From: Entomomonas sp. E2T0
Lineage (GTDB): Bacteria; Pseudomonadota; Gammaproteobacteria; Pseudomonadales; Pseudomonadaceae
Length of the DNA: 64,000 nt
Direction: 5' to 3'
Assembly: GCF_025985425.1 (NCBI RefSeq)
Contig: NZ_CP094972.1
Location: 1 to 64,000 of the forward strand
The position numbers were made by a program, and so were the translations under genes. The notes beneath the pieces were generated by a model. That model was not told where the DNA came from. It worked only from the letters and a program-made list of their open reading frames with translations, and made no database searches. Shown here one piece after another: positions 27,609 through 37,872 of this stretch (positions are counted from its first letter, which is position 1; each line of letters starts with the position of its first letter).

Positions 27609-30260
27609 CTATGCTAAACTTTTACTAACCACTTCATAAACATCACTGGATAGTTTATCAGCAGCCAGAATACGTTCTAATTCAGCCTTCATTAATTGCT
27701 GACGCTCAGTATCATATTTTCTCCAACGAGTTAGAGGTGTTAGCAAGCGAGAAGCAATCTGTGGGTTCATTTTATTTAATACCAACACTTGATCCGCTAA
27801 GAACTTATAGCCTGCTCCAGTCTTTTGATGGAAGCCCGTAAGATTATTATTAGCAAAAGCACCTATCAATGAACGAACCTTATTAGGGTTTTTAATAGTG
27901 AATGCTTTATGAGTCATTAACTCATTCACTCTCGCCAAACTATCCCCTGCTTGACTATTCGCTTGTACAGCAAACCACTGATCAACCACTAAAGGATCTT
28001 CAGCAAACTGGTCATAAAAACTAGCTAATGTTTGTTGTTTTTCTTGCTCAAAAGGAGAATTCACTAAGTTAGTTAAAGCTGCTAACTGCTCTGTCATATT
28101 ATCACTGTTATTAAACTGATCTATACAAGCCGCTAGCACCTCTTTATCCTCTGTTAACATTAAATAAGAGAGCGCCATATTTTGTAAACTACGACGCGCA
28201 CTATGATCTGCTAAAGGAGAATAAGCCGTTTGTTTAGAAATATTTCTATTAGTTTGATATCTGTTTAAAAATAGCCCTTTTAAATTAATCGCCAATTGTT
28301 TACGAATAAACTGACGTGCAGCATGAATAGCGGCTGGATCAGCCACTTCACTGATCTCTACCAAATAGTTCTCAGCAGGTAGTGATAGCATTTCAGCTAC
28401 CATCGCTTGATCTAAAGAATCATCTGCCAACAAGCTAGCATAAGCCTTCTCCAAGCCTTCATCTAAGGTTAAAGGATTACCTGCTTGGTAATTTGCTATT
28501 TGTTGTTGGATAGCTTCTATAGCTAAACGTTGACAAGCATCCCAACGATTAAAGCCATCGCTATCATGCGCCATTAAAAATAATAAATCTTGTTTACTAT
28601 AGGGGAAGGTTAATTGTACAGGAGCAGAAAAACCTCTTAATAAAGAAGGTATGGGTTTTTCATTAATATTTTCAAAGGTAAAAGTTTGTTCTGCTTCCGT
28701 AATCACCAATACTTTTTCTAACGCAGTAGTTGCGTCATCAACCAACTGTAATAGTAAAGGTTGACCTTGCTTATCTAATAAACCCATTGCTACAGGAATA
28801 ACAAAGGGCAATTTTTCTTCCTGATTAGGGGTTGGCGGACAAAACTGTTTAAAGGTTAAACTATATTGTTTAGTAGTCGCATCATAATATTCAGCAACCT
28901 CTAACTTAGGTGTACCTGCTTGGCTGTACCACCGTTTAAATTGGTTTAAATTAATATCATTAGCATCAGCCAATGCCTTTACAAAATCATCACAAGTCAC
29001 CGCTTGCCCATCATGGCGTTCAAAATATAAATCGGTTCCCTTTCTAAAGCCCTCTTTACCTAATAAAGTATGCAGCATGCGTACTACTTCTGCCCCTTTT
29101 TCATAGATAGTCACCGTATAGAAATTAGAAATTTCCATATAAGTATCAGGACGTATTGGGTGTGCCATTGGCCCTGCATCTTCAGCAAACTGATGGGTGC
29201 GTAAAAAAGCTACATCTTCTATACGTTTTACTGTTCGTGAATTCATATCCGCTGTAAATTCACTGTCTCTAAATACTGTAAAACCTTCTTTTAAAGACAA
29301 TTGGAACCAATCTCTACAGGTTACACGATTACCCGACCAATTGTGGAAATACTCATGTGCCACCACAGCTTCGACACGTTGATGAGCCATATCCGTAGCG
29401 GTTTCTGGGCGCGCTAATACACAACTGGTATTAAAGATATTAAGTCCTTTATTCTCCATCGCGCCCATATTAAAATCGCTGACCGCTACGATCATAAAGA
29501 TATCAAGGTCATATTCACGACCATATACTTCTTCATCCCAACGCATCGAATTTTTTAGACTGGTCATCGCATGGCTTACTTTGCCAATATTTTCAGGCTC
29601 TACATAAATGCGTAGATCCACTTCGCGATCATTCATGGTGATAAATTTATCTTCTACACACCATAAGTCACCTGCTACTAAAGCAAACAAATAAGCAGGC
29701 TTTTTAAAAGGATCTTGCCATGTAGCCCAATGGCGATCATCTTCATCACCTTGCGCCGTTAAATTACCATTGGATAGTAAAATAGGATAACGTTGCTGCT
29801 CTGCTTCAATAGTGGTTGTAAATTTACTCATTACATCAGGACGGTCTAAGTAATAAGTAATCTTTCTAAACCCTTCAGCTTCACACTGTGTACAGAACAT
29901 AGTATTAGATTTATACAAGCCCTCTAAGGTTGTATTGGTTTCTGGATGAATACGTACCGTTGTTTTTAACACAAACTTATCTTTAGTCGGTTGTAAGGTC
30001 AGGCTTTTATCATCTACCGTATAACTATTACTATTTAAAACCACATTATCCATAGCTACAGTCAGTAACTCTAACTCTTGCCCATCAAGTATTAGCTCTG
30101 GCAACTCGTCAGTATCTTGAATAGGGTTACGGCGCATATATAACTCGGCATGAACCATTGTAAAGCTTTCAAACAACTCAAACTTAAGATGGGTTTCATC
30201 TATTAAGTAATCAGGTGCTTGATAATCTTTTAAATAAATAGTTTTTACTGAGTTACTCAT
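27609..30260 (-). CDS. pepN: aminopeptidase N
   Basis: 883 residues, M1-family zinc aminopeptidase of the E. coli PepN type. Exopeptidase motif GAMEN (266-270), zinc site HEYFHNW (His302, Glu303, His306) with the distal Glu325 in LKEGF. Cytoplasmic, broad specificity. Follows the DUF2797 gene by 59 bp, as in Pseudomonas. Confidence 0.98.
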   Translation of the reverse strand: MSNSVKTIYLKDYQAPDYLIDETHLKFELFESFTMVHAELYMRRNPIQDTDELPELILDGQELELLTVAMDNVVLNSNSYTVDDKSLTLQPTKDKFVLKTTVRIHPETNTTLEGLYKSNTMFCTQCEAEGFRKITYYLDRPDVMSKFTTTIEAEQQRYPILLSNGNLTAQGDEDDRHWATWQDPFKKPAYLFALVAGDLWCVEDKFITMNDREVDLRIYVEPENIGKVSHAMTSLKNSMRWDEEVYGREYDLDIFMIVAVSDFNMGAMENKGLNIFNTSCVLARPETATDMAHQRVEAVVAHEYFHNWSGNRVTCRDWFQLSLKEGFTVFRDSEFTADMNSRTVKRIEDVAFLRTHQFAEDAGPMAHPIRPDTYMEISNFYTVTIYEKGAEVVRMLHTLLGKEGFRKGTDLYFERHDGQAVTCDDFVKALADANDINLNQFKRWYSQAGTPKLEVAEYYDATTKQYSLTFKQFCPPTPNQEEKLPFVIPVAMGLLDKQGQPLLLQLVDDATTALEKVLVITEAEQTFTFENINEKPIPSLLRGFSAPVQLTFPYSKQDLLFLMAHDSDGFNRWDACQRLAIEAIQQQIANYQAGNPLTLDEGLEKAYASLLADDSLDQAMVAEMLSLPAENYLVEISEVADPAAIHAARQFIRKQLAINLKGLFLNRYQTNRNISKQTAYSPLADHSARRSLQNMALSYLMLTEDKEVLAACIDQFNNSDNMTEQLAALTNLVNSPFEQEKQQTLASFYDQFAEDPLVVDQWFAVQANSQAGDSLARVNELMTHKAFTIKNPNKVRSLIGAFANNNLTGFHQKTGAGYKFLADQVLVLNKMNPQIASRLLTPLTRWRKYDTERQQLMKAELERILAADKLSSDVYEVVSKSLA

Positions 30261-30319
30261 TAAAAAACTCCTTGGTGGTGAAGCGAATAATAATAATTGT
30301 GATTTTTTAAATTAACTTA

Positions 30320-31168
30320 CTATTGTACAGAAACACTAACCTGATAAGCAGTGTATTTACGAATATTAATAACACCTGTATCTAAAATTAAATATTGGCC
30401 CTTTATCCCATCCAATTTGCCCTGTACAACCAGTTGTTTATCTAAATTATGGCTGATTATTTTAGTAGGATATTGTTGAACAGGATAGTTTAATTCTGTA
30501 ACCTGTTGATTTTCTATTGGTTGTATTGCTTGTATGCCAAAAGTAGCTTGTAATTTAGCGATCATTTTATGGCTATTAGTTAAAATACGATCACGCTCAG
30601 CTAACAAATCTAAAGATTCTGCCTCACCTTTTAATAATTGCCGCCAATTAGTTTTATCTGCTACCTGCTCTCTTAAAATATCTTCAATAAAACCAGATTG
30701 TTGACGAGTAGCTACACGAAAAATAGGGACTGCTTGTCTCGCACCTTGATCAATCCAACGGGTAGGTATTTGACTGGCTCGAGTAATACCTACTTTTAAT
30801 CCTGATGAGTTAGCTAAATAGACAATATGATCAGTCATACAAAACTGATCACCCCACTCAGGCTCTCGGCAAGTCCCCTCAGCATAATGACATTTCTCAG
30901 GACTCATAATGCAAATATCACATTGCGCCAAACTGATAAAACATTTATAACAATAGCCTTGTCCATAGCTTTTTGGTGTTTTTGTGTGACATGCCTGACA
31001 AAAAATATTACCCGTAAAATTAATTTGTATATTTTTACCTAAGTAATTATTCAGTAACAATTTATGTTCACCTAAACATAAATTATATTGCACAACTTTA
31101 TCTTGAACATCAGCAATAGACACCTGCATCTTTTGCAACTGCCCTTCTAGCACATTATTTAAAGTCAT
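30320..31168 (-). CDS. DUF2797 family zinc-ribbon protein
   Basis: 282 residues, uncharacterised family. Cysteine-rich N-terminal half: CQACHTKTPKSYGQGYCYKC, then CDICIMSPEKCHY and CREPEWGDQFC, likely two or three zinc sites. The middle part VYLANSSGLKVGITRASQIP-TRWIDQGA resembles a GIY-YIG-like core, which would hint at nucleic-acid interaction; this is weak. Start ATG shares one base with the DUF1315 stop (TAATG), so they are coupled. Confidence 0.88.
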   Translation of the reverse strand: MTLNNVLEGQLQKMQVSIADVQDKVVQYNLCLGEHKLLLNNYLGKNIQINFTGNIFCQACHTKTPKSYGQGYCYKCFISLAQCDICIMSPEKCHYAEGTCREPEWGDQFCMTDHIVYLANSSGLKVGITRASQIPTRWIDQGARQAVPIFRVATRQQSGFIEDILREQVADKTNWRQLLKGEAESLDLLAERDRILTNSHKMIAKLQATFGIQAIQPIENQQVTELNYPVQQYPTKIISHNLDKQLVVQGKLDGIKGQYLILDTGVINIRKYTAYQVSVSVQ

Positions 31169-31437
31169 TAGTGGGTTGTCTTAGTTTTAATAATTATCTT
31201 TTCATCATGGTGATCATCATCTTTATGGGATTGGCAACCAGGACCATCAATAAATCCCGTACGCTCTTCTTCTGGCAGATGCTTCAACTCCCACGCAATG
31301 ATAGCCTGCAAACAAGTTTCTCTTTGTTCTGCAGTTAACGGTTTACCATTAGGCCATTTACCTAATTCGACAGATTGCTTCAAATTCTGGTATATTTCTG
31401 GGGTGATTTTTTCTATCATTTCAACATAAGAAGTCAT
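31168..31437 (-). CDS. DUF1315 (YeaC family) protein
   Basis: 89 residues. Core EMIEKITPEIYQNLKQSVELG-KWPNGKPLTAEQRETCLQAIIAWE matches DUF1315/YeaC, followed by HLPEEERTGFIDG and a His/Asp-rich tail (HKDDDHHDEK). Function unknown. First gene of DUF1315-DUF2797-pepN-glutamine synthetase-like run; divergent from gltA. Confidence 0.9.
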   Translation of the reverse strand: MTSYVEMIEKITPEIYQNLKQSVELGKWPNGKPLTAEQRETCLQAIIAWELKHLPEEERTGFIDGPGCQSHKDDDHHDEKIIIKTKTTH

Positions 31438-31650
31438 AAAAACTGTTCCCTAATTATATTTTGAACGGTTATATTATTTATTAGTCTATTATGAGCATGA
31501 AATTTTAACAAATATAATATAATATTTTGGAAACTTAATAATTAACGAAAATGTGATACTAACTAATTATCCGAACTTAAACTAACTAAAAATCTTTAAT
31601 AATCAAAAAATTAACTGTTTAATTAATAGATTAAACAAGAAGGAGATAAC

Positions 31651-32937
31651 ATGGCAGATCATAAAGCTACGCTAACCTTTGATGATGGTACAAATTTAGA
31701 ACTACCTGTACTTCAAGGGACCTTAGGCGCTAATGTGGTGGATGTAAGAAATCTTGCCTCTACTCATCACTTTACTTATGACCCAGGCTTTATGTCCACT
31801 GCCTCTTGTGAGTCAAAAATCACCTATATCGACGGTGATAAAGGTATTTTACTCTATCGAGGCTACCCCATTGAGCAATTAGCAGAATATTCTGACTATT
31901 TAGAGGTTTGTTACTTATTATTAAATGGCGAGTTACCAAACGCCCAACAGAAAAAACAATATGAAGATATTGTTCATAACCACACCATGGTACATGAACA
32001 AATGAAGAGCTTCTTAAATGGCTTCCGTCGTGATGCCCATCCAATGGCTGTCATGTGTGGTTTTGTAGGGGCTTTCTCTGCTTTCTATCACGACTCTTTA
32101 GACATTAACAATCCTATCCATCGCGAAATAGCCTCTAATCGTTTAGTGTCTAAAATGCCTACTATTGCAGCAATGGCTTATAAATACTCAATGGGACAAC
32201 CCATTATGTATCCAGATAATAGCTTAGATTATGCTGCTAACTTCTTACACATGATGTTTAGCAATCCTTGTGAGAAAAAAGAAGTTAACCCTATCTTAGC
32301 CAAAGCAATGGATAAAATATTTATCCTACACGCTGACCACGAACAAAATGCATCAACCTCTACCGTTCGTTTAGCGGGTTCTACAGGGGCTAACCCTTTT
32401 GCTTGTATCGCCGCAGGTATTGCTGCACTATGGGGACCTGCGCATGGTGGTGCTAACGAAGCAGTACTTACTATGTTAGAAGAAATTGGCAGTGTTAATA
32501 ATATTGAAAAATATTTAGCCAAAGCTAAAGATAAAGACGATCCATTTAAACTAATGGGCTTTGGTCATCGTGTTTATAAAAACTTCGATCCACGTGCTAA
32601 AGTACTGAAAAAAGCCTGTGATGAAGTGTTAAAAGAACTTGGAATCAATGATCCTCATTTAGAACTAGCGATGAGATTAGAAGAAATCGCACGTAATGAT
32701 TCTTACTTTGTAGAGCGTAATCTCTATCCAAACGTTGACTTCTACTCTGGTATTATCCTAAAAGCAATTGGTATTCCAACCAGTATGTTTACAGTAATCT
32801 TTGCCATTTCTAGAACCGTAGGTTGGATTGCACACTGGAAAGAAATGCTATCTGAACCTTATAAAATTAGCCGTCCACGCCAACTTTATACAGGTTACGC
32901 AGAGCGTGACTTTGTACCAGTAGATCAACGTAAATAA
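31651..32937 (+). CDS. gltA: citrate synthase (type II, hexameric)
   Basis: 428 residues, typical of NADH-regulated Gram-negative citrate synthase. Seen: N-terminal [20 protein letters not shown], catalytic His in [25 protein letters not shown], and [14 protein letters not shown] with the second catalytic His, and Asp in NVDFYSGI. Well-placed GAAGGAGA ribosome site 7 nt before the ATG. Ends at a strong terminator. Confidence 0.98.
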   Translation: MADHKATLTFDDGTNLELPVLQGTLGANVVDVRNLASTHHFTYDPGFMSTASCESKITYIDGDKGILLYRGYPIEQLAEYSDYLEVCYLLLNGELPNAQQKKQYEDIVHNHTMVHEQMKSFLNGFRRDAHPMAVMCGFVGAFSAFYHDSLDINNPIHREIASNRLVSKMPTIAAMAYKYSMGQPIMYPDNSLDYAANFLHMMFSNPCEKKEVNPILAKAMDKIFILHADHEQNASTSTVRLAGSTGANPFACIAAGIAALWGPAHGGANEAVLTMLEEIGSVNNIEKYLAKAKDKDDPFKLMGFGHRVYKNFDPRAKVLKKACDEVLKELGINDPHLELAMRLEEIARNDSYFVERNLYPNVDFYSGIILKAIGIPTSMFTVIFAISRTVGWIAHWKEMLSEPYKISRPRQLYTGYAERDFVPVDQRK

Positions 32938-32952
32938 TTTGTTAATCTACTT

Positions 32953-32980
32953 AAAAGCCTGCTTAATCGCAGGCTTTTTT
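32953..32980 (+). terminator. intrinsic terminator of gltA
   Basis: AAAAGCCTGC / GCAGGCTTTTTT, 10-bp stem, 6-nt loop, T6 run; 15 bp after the stop. Confidence 0.92.
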
Positions 32981-33066
32981 ATGAGCCTAATAATTATATT
33001 AAATTACCATATAGTAATTATTCTCAGGTAGAATAGGCGCGATAATTTTTATTAAAAGGGGTTAGC

Positions 33067-33450
33067 ATGTTTCGTGTTTTTCTTACCTTAGCTGGCTTTT
33101 TTGGTTTTACTGGGGTTATTTTAGGCTCTTATGCCTCACATGGCCTAAAATCAGTATTATCTGAAGCACAAATCTTAACCTTCAAGCTAGGTGTTCAATA
33201 CCAACTATACCACGCCATTGCCCTACTGGGCATAGCCGCTCTTTGTTACCTATTTTCTAGCCGCCTTATTCAAGCAACAGGTTGGTTATTTACCATTGGT
33301 ATCTTATTCTTCTCTGGTACCCTTTACTCCATCACCTATTTTGGCTTACCAAATATAGGTACTGCACCTATTGGAGGTGTTGCTTTTATTCTTGGCTGGT
33401 TTTTACTGTGTATTGCAGCATGGAAAGTTCCTGCGAAACAATCCATCTAG
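33067..33450 (+). CDS. DUF423 family membrane protein
   Basis: 127 residues, four hydrophobic segments. The opening FLTLAGFFGFTGVILGSYASHGLK and FKLGVQYQLYHAIALLGIAAL are the DUF423 (YgdD) signature. Function unknown. Placed 12 bp upstream of thiS and probably in one transcript with thiS-thiG; AAAAGGGG ribosome site upstream. Confidence 0.93.
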   Translation: MFRVFLTLAGFFGFTGVILGSYASHGLKSVLSEAQILTFKLGVQYQLYHAIALLGIAALCYLFSSRLIQATGWLFTIGILFFSGTLYSITYFGLPNIGTAPIGGVAFILGWFLLCIAAWKVPAKQSI

Positions 33451-33462
33451 AGTGATCTTAGT

Positions 33463-33666
33463 ATGATGAAAATTTATATTAATGGACAGCCTCATGAGCT
33501 TACTGAACCAACCACAATAACTGGCTTAATAGAACAGCTTGAGTTGACAGGTAAACGTATTGCCATAGAGCTTAATCAAGAAATAGTACCGCGTAGTCAA
33601 CATACAGAAACTTTTTTAAAAGAAAATGATCAATTAGAAATCGTCCACGCTATTGGTGGTGGTTAG
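33463..33666 (+). CDS. thiS: sulfur carrier protein ThiS
   Basis: 67 residues, ubiquitin-like. Ends in the Gly-Gly (AIGGG) that is adenylylated and thiocarboxylated to donate sulfur for the thiazole of thiamine. Two adjacent ATG codons; the first is used here. Precedes thiG by 18 bp. Confidence 0.96.
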   Translation: MMKIYINGQPHELTEPTTITGLIEQLELTGKRIAIELNQEIVPRSQHTETFLKENDQLEIVHAIGGG

Positions 33667-33684
33667 GCCTAAGGAATCAATAAA

Positions 33685-34479
33685 ATGAATACTACTATAA
33701 CAGATAAACCGCTAGTATTAGCAGGTAAAACCTATCAATCTCGTTTATTAGTTGGCACTGGTAAATACAAAGATTTCAACGAAACGCAACAAGCTATTGA
33801 AGCTTCTGGTGCAGAAATTGTTACCTTAGCGGTACGTCGTACTAATATCGGTCAAAACCCTAATGAGCCCAATTTATTAGATGTTATCTCACCCGAAAAA
33901 TATACTATTTTACCTAATACCGCAGGTTGCTTTGACGCTACTGAAGCCGTTAGAACTTGTCGTTTAGCTCGTGAACTACTAGATGGTCATAACCTCGTTA
34001 AACTAGAAGTATTAGCTGATCAAAAAACTTTATTTCCTAATGTGGTAGAAACATTAAAAGCAGCTGAAATACTAGTTAAAGAAAACTTTGAAGTAATGGT
34101 TTATACCAGTGATGACCCTATTATTGCTCGTCAACTAGCAGAAATTGGCTGTATTGCTGTTATGCCATTGGCAGGGTTAATTGGTAGTGGCATGGGTATT
34201 TGTAACCCTTATAACTTACAAATCATTCTAGAAGAAGCCAAAATTCCTGTACTTGTTGATGCAGGAGTAGGTACTGCTTCTGATGCTACTATTGCCATGG
34301 AATTAGGTTGTGAAGCAGTATTAATGAACAGTGCTATTGCCCACGCACAACACCCCGTGCTTATGGCAGAAGCAATGAAACATGCCATTATTGCTGGCCG
34401 TAAGGCTTATTTAGCAGGTCGTATGCCACGCAAACTTTATGCAACAGCCTCATCACCATTAGATGGCTTAATAAAATAA
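33685..34479 (+). CDS. thiG: thiazole synthase ThiG
   Basis: 264 residues, (beta/alpha)8 enzyme that builds thiamine thiazole phosphate from DXP, dehydroglycine and ThiS thiocarboxylate. Schiff-base Lys106 in NLVKLEVL; also [45 protein letters not shown]. With thiS it forms a minimal thiazole unit; thiH/thiO, thiF and thiC are not in the window. In Pseudomonas thiG is followed by trmB; here two small genes intervene. Confidence 0.98.
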   Translation: MNTTITDKPLVLAGKTYQSRLLVGTGKYKDFNETQQAIEASGAEIVTLAVRRTNIGQNPNEPNLLDVISPEKYTILPNTAGCFDATEAVRTCRLARELLDGHNLVKLEVLADQKTLFPNVVETLKAAEILVKENFEVMVYTSDDPIIARQLAEIGCIAVMPLAGLIGSGMGICNPYNLQIILEEAKIPVLVDAGVGTASDATIAMELGCEAVLMNSAIAHAQHPVLMAEAMKHAIIAGRKAYLAGRMPRKLYATASSPLDGLIK

Positions 34480-34788
34480 CTACCTCAATCAATAACTAAG
34501 TCTAATTGCTTATATAGACTTAGTTATTTTTGTTAATTTTACCAATTAATATCTCCCTTTCAGCTAAATAACAGACTGATTATCACTTGTTATTCTTGTC
34601 TTCATGTTTCAAACATAATTTAACAAGTCTTATAAGCTACTGAAAAAACACAAAAAATAGTAAAACTATCAAATAATAGTGATTTGTCTTTTAATTACCA
34701 TCGTCTAATGGAAGTACTTGATAAATAAACTTATCTTGAATATGTGCACAAGTAATTAATTTAATTAACTGATTTATGAGGTGCGATT
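34480..34788 (+). other. 309-bp intergenic region thiG to csbD-like gene
   Basis: Contains the thiG terminator at its left end. The remaining 250 bp is A/T-rich with no open frame that looks coding and no recognisable tRNA or riboswitch. It should include the promoter of the CsbD gene, whose ATG is preceded by GAGGTG; CsbD-type genes are usually stress- or stationary-phase induced but I cannot assign a specific promoter. Confidence 0.5.
34491..34530 (+). terminator. intrinsic terminator of thiG
   Basis: AATAACTAAGTCTA / TAGACTTAGTTATT perfect 14-bp stem, 10-nt loop, then TTT-G-TT. 11 bp past the thiG stop. Confidence 0.9.
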
Positions 34789-34992
34789 ATGAACTGGGAT
34801 ATTGTAAAAGGTAACTGGAAACAAGCTAAAGGTAAGATCAAAGAACAGTGGGGAAAACTCACCGATGATGAAATTGATCAAATTGACGGCAAACGTGAAC
34901 AATTATCTGGCATCATCCAAAAGCAATATGGCATTACTAAAGATAAAGCCGAAGAGCAAATTAAAGATTGGGAATCTCGTCAAAAATATTAA
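34789..34992 (+). CDS. CsbD family stress protein (YjbJ type)
   Basis: 67 residues: MNWDIVKGNWKQAKGKIKEQ then WGKLTDDEIDQIDGKREQL, the CsbD/YjbJ signature. Abundant small hydrophilic protein in stress responses; molecular role unknown. Followed 34 bp later by a DUF1328 gene, a pairing common in Proteobacteria. Confidence 0.95.
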   Translation: MNWDIVKGNWKQAKGKIKEQWGKLTDDEIDQIDGKREQLSGIIQKQYGITKDKAEEQIKDWESRQKY

Positions 34993-35026
34993 TCGAGTTT
35001 CTAATTACTTACAATGAGGTATAACC

Positions 35027-35191
35027 ATGCTTAGATATGCTATTATTTTCTTTATTATCGCTATTGTTGCCGCATTATTTGGGTTTGGTGGTATTGCTGC
35101 AGGTGCGGCAGGAATAGCAAAAATTCTTTTCTATATATTCTTAGTGGTTTTTGTTGTAACACTAGTACTAGGACTTGTTGCTCGAAAGTAA
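35027..35191 (+). CDS. DUF1328 (YtjA family) small membrane protein
   Basis: 54 residues, easily missed because of its size. [20 protein letters not shown] then [18 protein letters not shown] and [15 protein letters not shown]: two membrane helices flanking a Gly/Ala turn, the DUF1328/YtjA pattern. GAGG ribosome site 8 nt upstream. Likely co-transcribed with the csbD-like gene and ending at the hairpin downstream. Confidence 0.92.
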   Translation: MLRYAIIFFIIAIVAALFGFGGIAAGAAGIAKILFYIFLVVFVVTLVLGLVARK

Positions 35192-35218
35192 CTGTTTCAA
35201 GTCTAGTTTTAACCCTCG

Positions 35219-35245
35219 TAAAAGGCTAGTTATCTAGCCTTTTAA
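35219..35245 (+). terminator. terminator after DUF1328 gene
   Basis: AAAAGGCTAG / CTAGCCTTTT perfect 10-bp stem with a 4-nt loop, followed by AATTATT; also A-rich on the other side, so possibly bidirectional. Confidence 0.85.
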
Positions 35246-35353
35246 TTATTCTAAAGAATCCTTTTCTTATATAATAACTTAAAAAAGTAGCGTTTCCATT
35301 TTTATGCTATAAAATACCCGCCTAATATTATAGCTCCCTACTTTAGTAATTAT

Positions 35354-36046
35354 ATGACAGAAACAACCACACCACTTCGTACTATTAAAAGCTTTGTGAT
35401 ACGTGCAGGCCGAATGACTCATGGGCAAAAACAAGCTATTGAAACAGGCTGGAAAGATTTTGGGCTAGAGTTAGAACAAGGACTTTTAGATTACCGACAA
35501 ATCTATAAAAGAACAGCACCCGTTACTTTAGAGATTGGCTTTGGCATGGGACAATCGCTCTGTACAATGGCAGAACAAGCACCCGAGCAAGATTTTATAG
35601 GTATCGAAGTACATAAACCTGGTGTAGGTGCTTTAATCACTATCCTACAAGATAAACAACTCAATAATGTTCGAGTCTTTAACTGTGATGCCATCGAGGC
35701 ACTCAATAATTGCATTGCTGACAATAGCCTAGATCGCTTATTACTCTTTTTCCCTGATCCTTGGCATAAGAAACGTCACCATAAACGCCGTATTGTACAA
35801 CCTGAATTTGCTCAACTAGTTAGAAGTAAACTCAAAGTAGGCGGTGTTTTTCATATGGCAACTGATTGGCAACCTTATGCAGAACATATGCTAGAAGTAA
35901 TGTGTGCAGCAGAGGGTTATAAAAATCTGGCTACAGACAATACCTATGTTCCTCGACCAGAAGAAAGACCCAAAACTAAATTTGAAACACGGGGTGAACG
36001 TTTGGGGCATGGTGTTTGGGATTTAAAATTTCAACGTATTGCTTAA
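35354..36046 (+). CDS. trmB: tRNA (guanine-46-N7)-methyltransferase
   Basis: 230 residues. SAM-dependent tRNA m7G46 methylation. Seen: [19 protein letters not shown] motif [31 protein letters not shown] and the C-terminal [19 protein letters not shown], all TrmB hallmarks. Its stop overlaps the earP start (TAATG). Confidence 0.97.
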   Translation: MTETTTPLRTIKSFVIRAGRMTHGQKQAIETGWKDFGLELEQGLLDYRQIYKRTAPVTLEIGFGMGQSLCTMAEQAPEQDFIGIEVHKPGVGALITILQDKQLNNVRVFNCDAIEALNNCIADNSLDRLLLFFPDPWHKKRHHKRRIVQPEFAQLVRSKLKVGGVFHMATDWQPYAEHMLEVMCAAEGYKNLATDNTYVPRPEERPKTKFETRGERLGHGVWDLKFQRIA

Positions 36047-37200
36047 TGGATAAGTTCCCTACTAACACTAAATGGGATATTTTTTGTAGTGTCATTGATA
36101 ACTATGGTGATATTGGTGTTTGTTGGCGTTTAGCAAGACAGCTTACTAATGAACACAAACAACAAGTTAGATTATGGGTAGACGATCTAAATAGCTTTCA
36201 AAAACTCTGTAACCTTATAGATCCACAATTAGAAGTACAAACAATTGCTAATATTGAAATTAGGTATTGGGACAATCAATGGCAACCTGTTGAACCTGCT
36301 GATATTGTAATAGAAGCTTTTGCCTGTAATATTCCGGCAGCTTACCAACAAGCTATGCAAACAGCTAATAAAGCCATTTTATGGTTAAATTTAGAATATC
36401 TAACCTATGAAAGGTGGTCTATTGATTTTCATGCCCTATCTTCACCACAATCTAATAATCTTAATAAATACTTCTTTTTTACAGGTTTAGAAGAAACGGG
36501 CAGTGTCATCAGAGAAAAAAACTTACTTGAACAAGCAGAGCAATTTCAAAATGATACTAACCGTCAACAACAGTTTTTAAGCCAATTAGGTGTTATAAAA
36601 CAACCAGATCACTATTTAATATTACTATTCAGCTATGCTAATCATGCACTATCTGAGTGGTTAGATATTTTACAAAAAAGTAATAAGCAATATCACTTAC
36701 TAATCCCCCAAACACCTTTATTAAATAACCTTGCTGATTATTTAAATATCGATAGTTCATCATTAGTTGCTGGTTACCAATACCACAAAGACGCTCTCAC
36801 TATTCAAATTATTCCTTTTGTAAATCAAGAGGATTTTGATAAATTACTGTGGTGTACAAATTATAATCTTATTAGAGGTGAAGACTCTTTTATTAGAGCT
36901 CAATATGCTGGTAAGCCCATGTTATGGCATATTTATCCACAACAAGAAGATGCTCATTTAACAAAATTAAACGCTTTTCTCGATTACTATTTAACAGATT
37001 TAACTGCTAATGAAAAACAGGCCACTATTGATTGGTGGTTTGCTTGGAATAAACAACAAAATCTCGCTAATAGTTGGCTAAACTATCAACAACACCTACC
37101 TAAACTACAAAAACAGGCAATAAATTGGGCAAAAAAGCAAAAAACTGTTACAGATTTGATCACAAAACTAGCCAAACTTTATAAAAATTGGCTATCATAG
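36046..37200 (+). CDS. earP: EF-P arginine rhamnosyltransferase EarP
   Basis: 384 residues from the ATG that overlaps the trmB stop; a TTG 30 nt upstream is unlikely. GT-B glycosyltransferase that transfers rhamnose from dTDP-rhamnose to Arg32 of EF-P. Seen: DIFCSVIDNYGDIGVCWRLA at the N-terminus (with the catalytic-region Asp) and RGEDSFIRAQYAGKPMLWHI (nucleotide-sugar site Glu/Asp) near the C-terminus. Immediately upstream of efp, whose residue 32 is Arg. Confidence 0.96.
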   Translation: MDKFPTNTKWDIFCSVIDNYGDIGVCWRLARQLTNEHKQQVRLWVDDLNSFQKLCNLIDPQLEVQTIANIEIRYWDNQWQPVEPADIVIEAFACNIPAAYQQAMQTANKAILWLNLEYLTYERWSIDFHALSSPQSNNLNKYFFFTGLEETGSVIREKNLLEQAEQFQNDTNRQQQFLSQLGVIKQPDHYLILLFSYANHALSEWLDILQKSNKQYHLLIPQTPLLNNLADYLNIDSSSLVAGYQYHKDALTIQIIPFVNQEDFDKLLWCTNYNLIRGEDSFIRAQYAGKPMLWHIYPQQEDAHLTKLNAFLDYYLTDLTANEKQATIDWWFAWNKQQNLANSWLNYQQHLPKLQKQAINWAKKQKTVTDLITKLAKLYKNWLS

Positions 37201-37254
37201 GCAGTTCTAAAATTTTATATAAAGTACTAATCAGATAAATTAACGGATATCCTA

Positions 37255-37821
37255 ATGAAAACCGCTCAAGAATTTCGTGCTGGCCAAGTAATGAATATTA
37301 ATGATGCACCATGGGTTGTGCAAAAAACCGAATTTAATAAATCAGGCCGCAATGCTGCTGTTGTAAAAATGAAGTTAAAAAACATTTTAACAGGTGCTGT
37401 TACTGAAAATGTTTACAAAGCAGATGATAAATTAGAACCTATCATTCTAGAACGTAAAGAAGTAACTTATTCATACTTTGCTGATCCTAACTTTGTATTT
37501 ATGGACAATGAATACAACCAATACGAAGTAGAAAGAGACGACTTAGGTGATGCTGTTCATTTTATTGAAGATGGCATTCAAGACGTTTGTGAAGCAGTAT
37601 TTTATGATGGTCGCGTAATCTCTGTTGAACTACCAACTACCATCGTTCGCCAAATCGCCTATACGGAACCAGCAGTACGTGGTGATACTTCTGGTAAAGT
37701 AATGAAAGTAGCACGTTTAAATACTGGCTATGAATTAAAAGTATCTGAGTTTTGTGAAATCGGTGACTATATCGAAATCGATACACGTACTAACGAATAC
37801 AAAGCACGTGCTAAGGTTTAA
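37255..37821 (+). CDS. efp: elongation factor P, arginine type
   Basis: 188 residues, three-domain EF-P that rescues ribosomes stalled at polyproline. The tip loop reads NKSGRNAA with Arg32 in place of the lysine of EpmAB systems, consistent with rhamnosylation by the adjacent EarP. C-terminal domain [15 protein letters not shown] is normal. Confidence 0.98.
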   Translation: MKTAQEFRAGQVMNINDAPWVVQKTEFNKSGRNAAVVKMKLKNILTGAVTENVYKADDKLEPIILERKEVTYSYFADPNFVFMDNEYNQYEVERDDLGDAVHFIEDGIQDVCEAVFYDGRVISVELPTTIVRQIAYTEPAVRGDTSGKVMKVARLNTGYELKVSEFCEIGDYIEIDTRTNEYKARAKV

Positions 37822-37835
37822 TCCTTTCTATACTT

Positions 37836-37872
37836 CTGGTAATTACTCTATGTAATTACCAGAACTTCTTTA
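37836..37872 (+). terminator. terminator of efp
   Basis: CTGGTAATTAC / GTAATTACCAG 11-bp stem, 5-nt loop, then a T-rich tail with interruptions (AACTTCTTTATT). Confidence 0.75.

Noticed and set aside
32980-33066. Possible TPP riboswitch before the DUF423-thiS-thiG run
   Set aside because: No CTGAGA-type thi-box or long structured leader is seen; the gap after the gltA terminator is too short.
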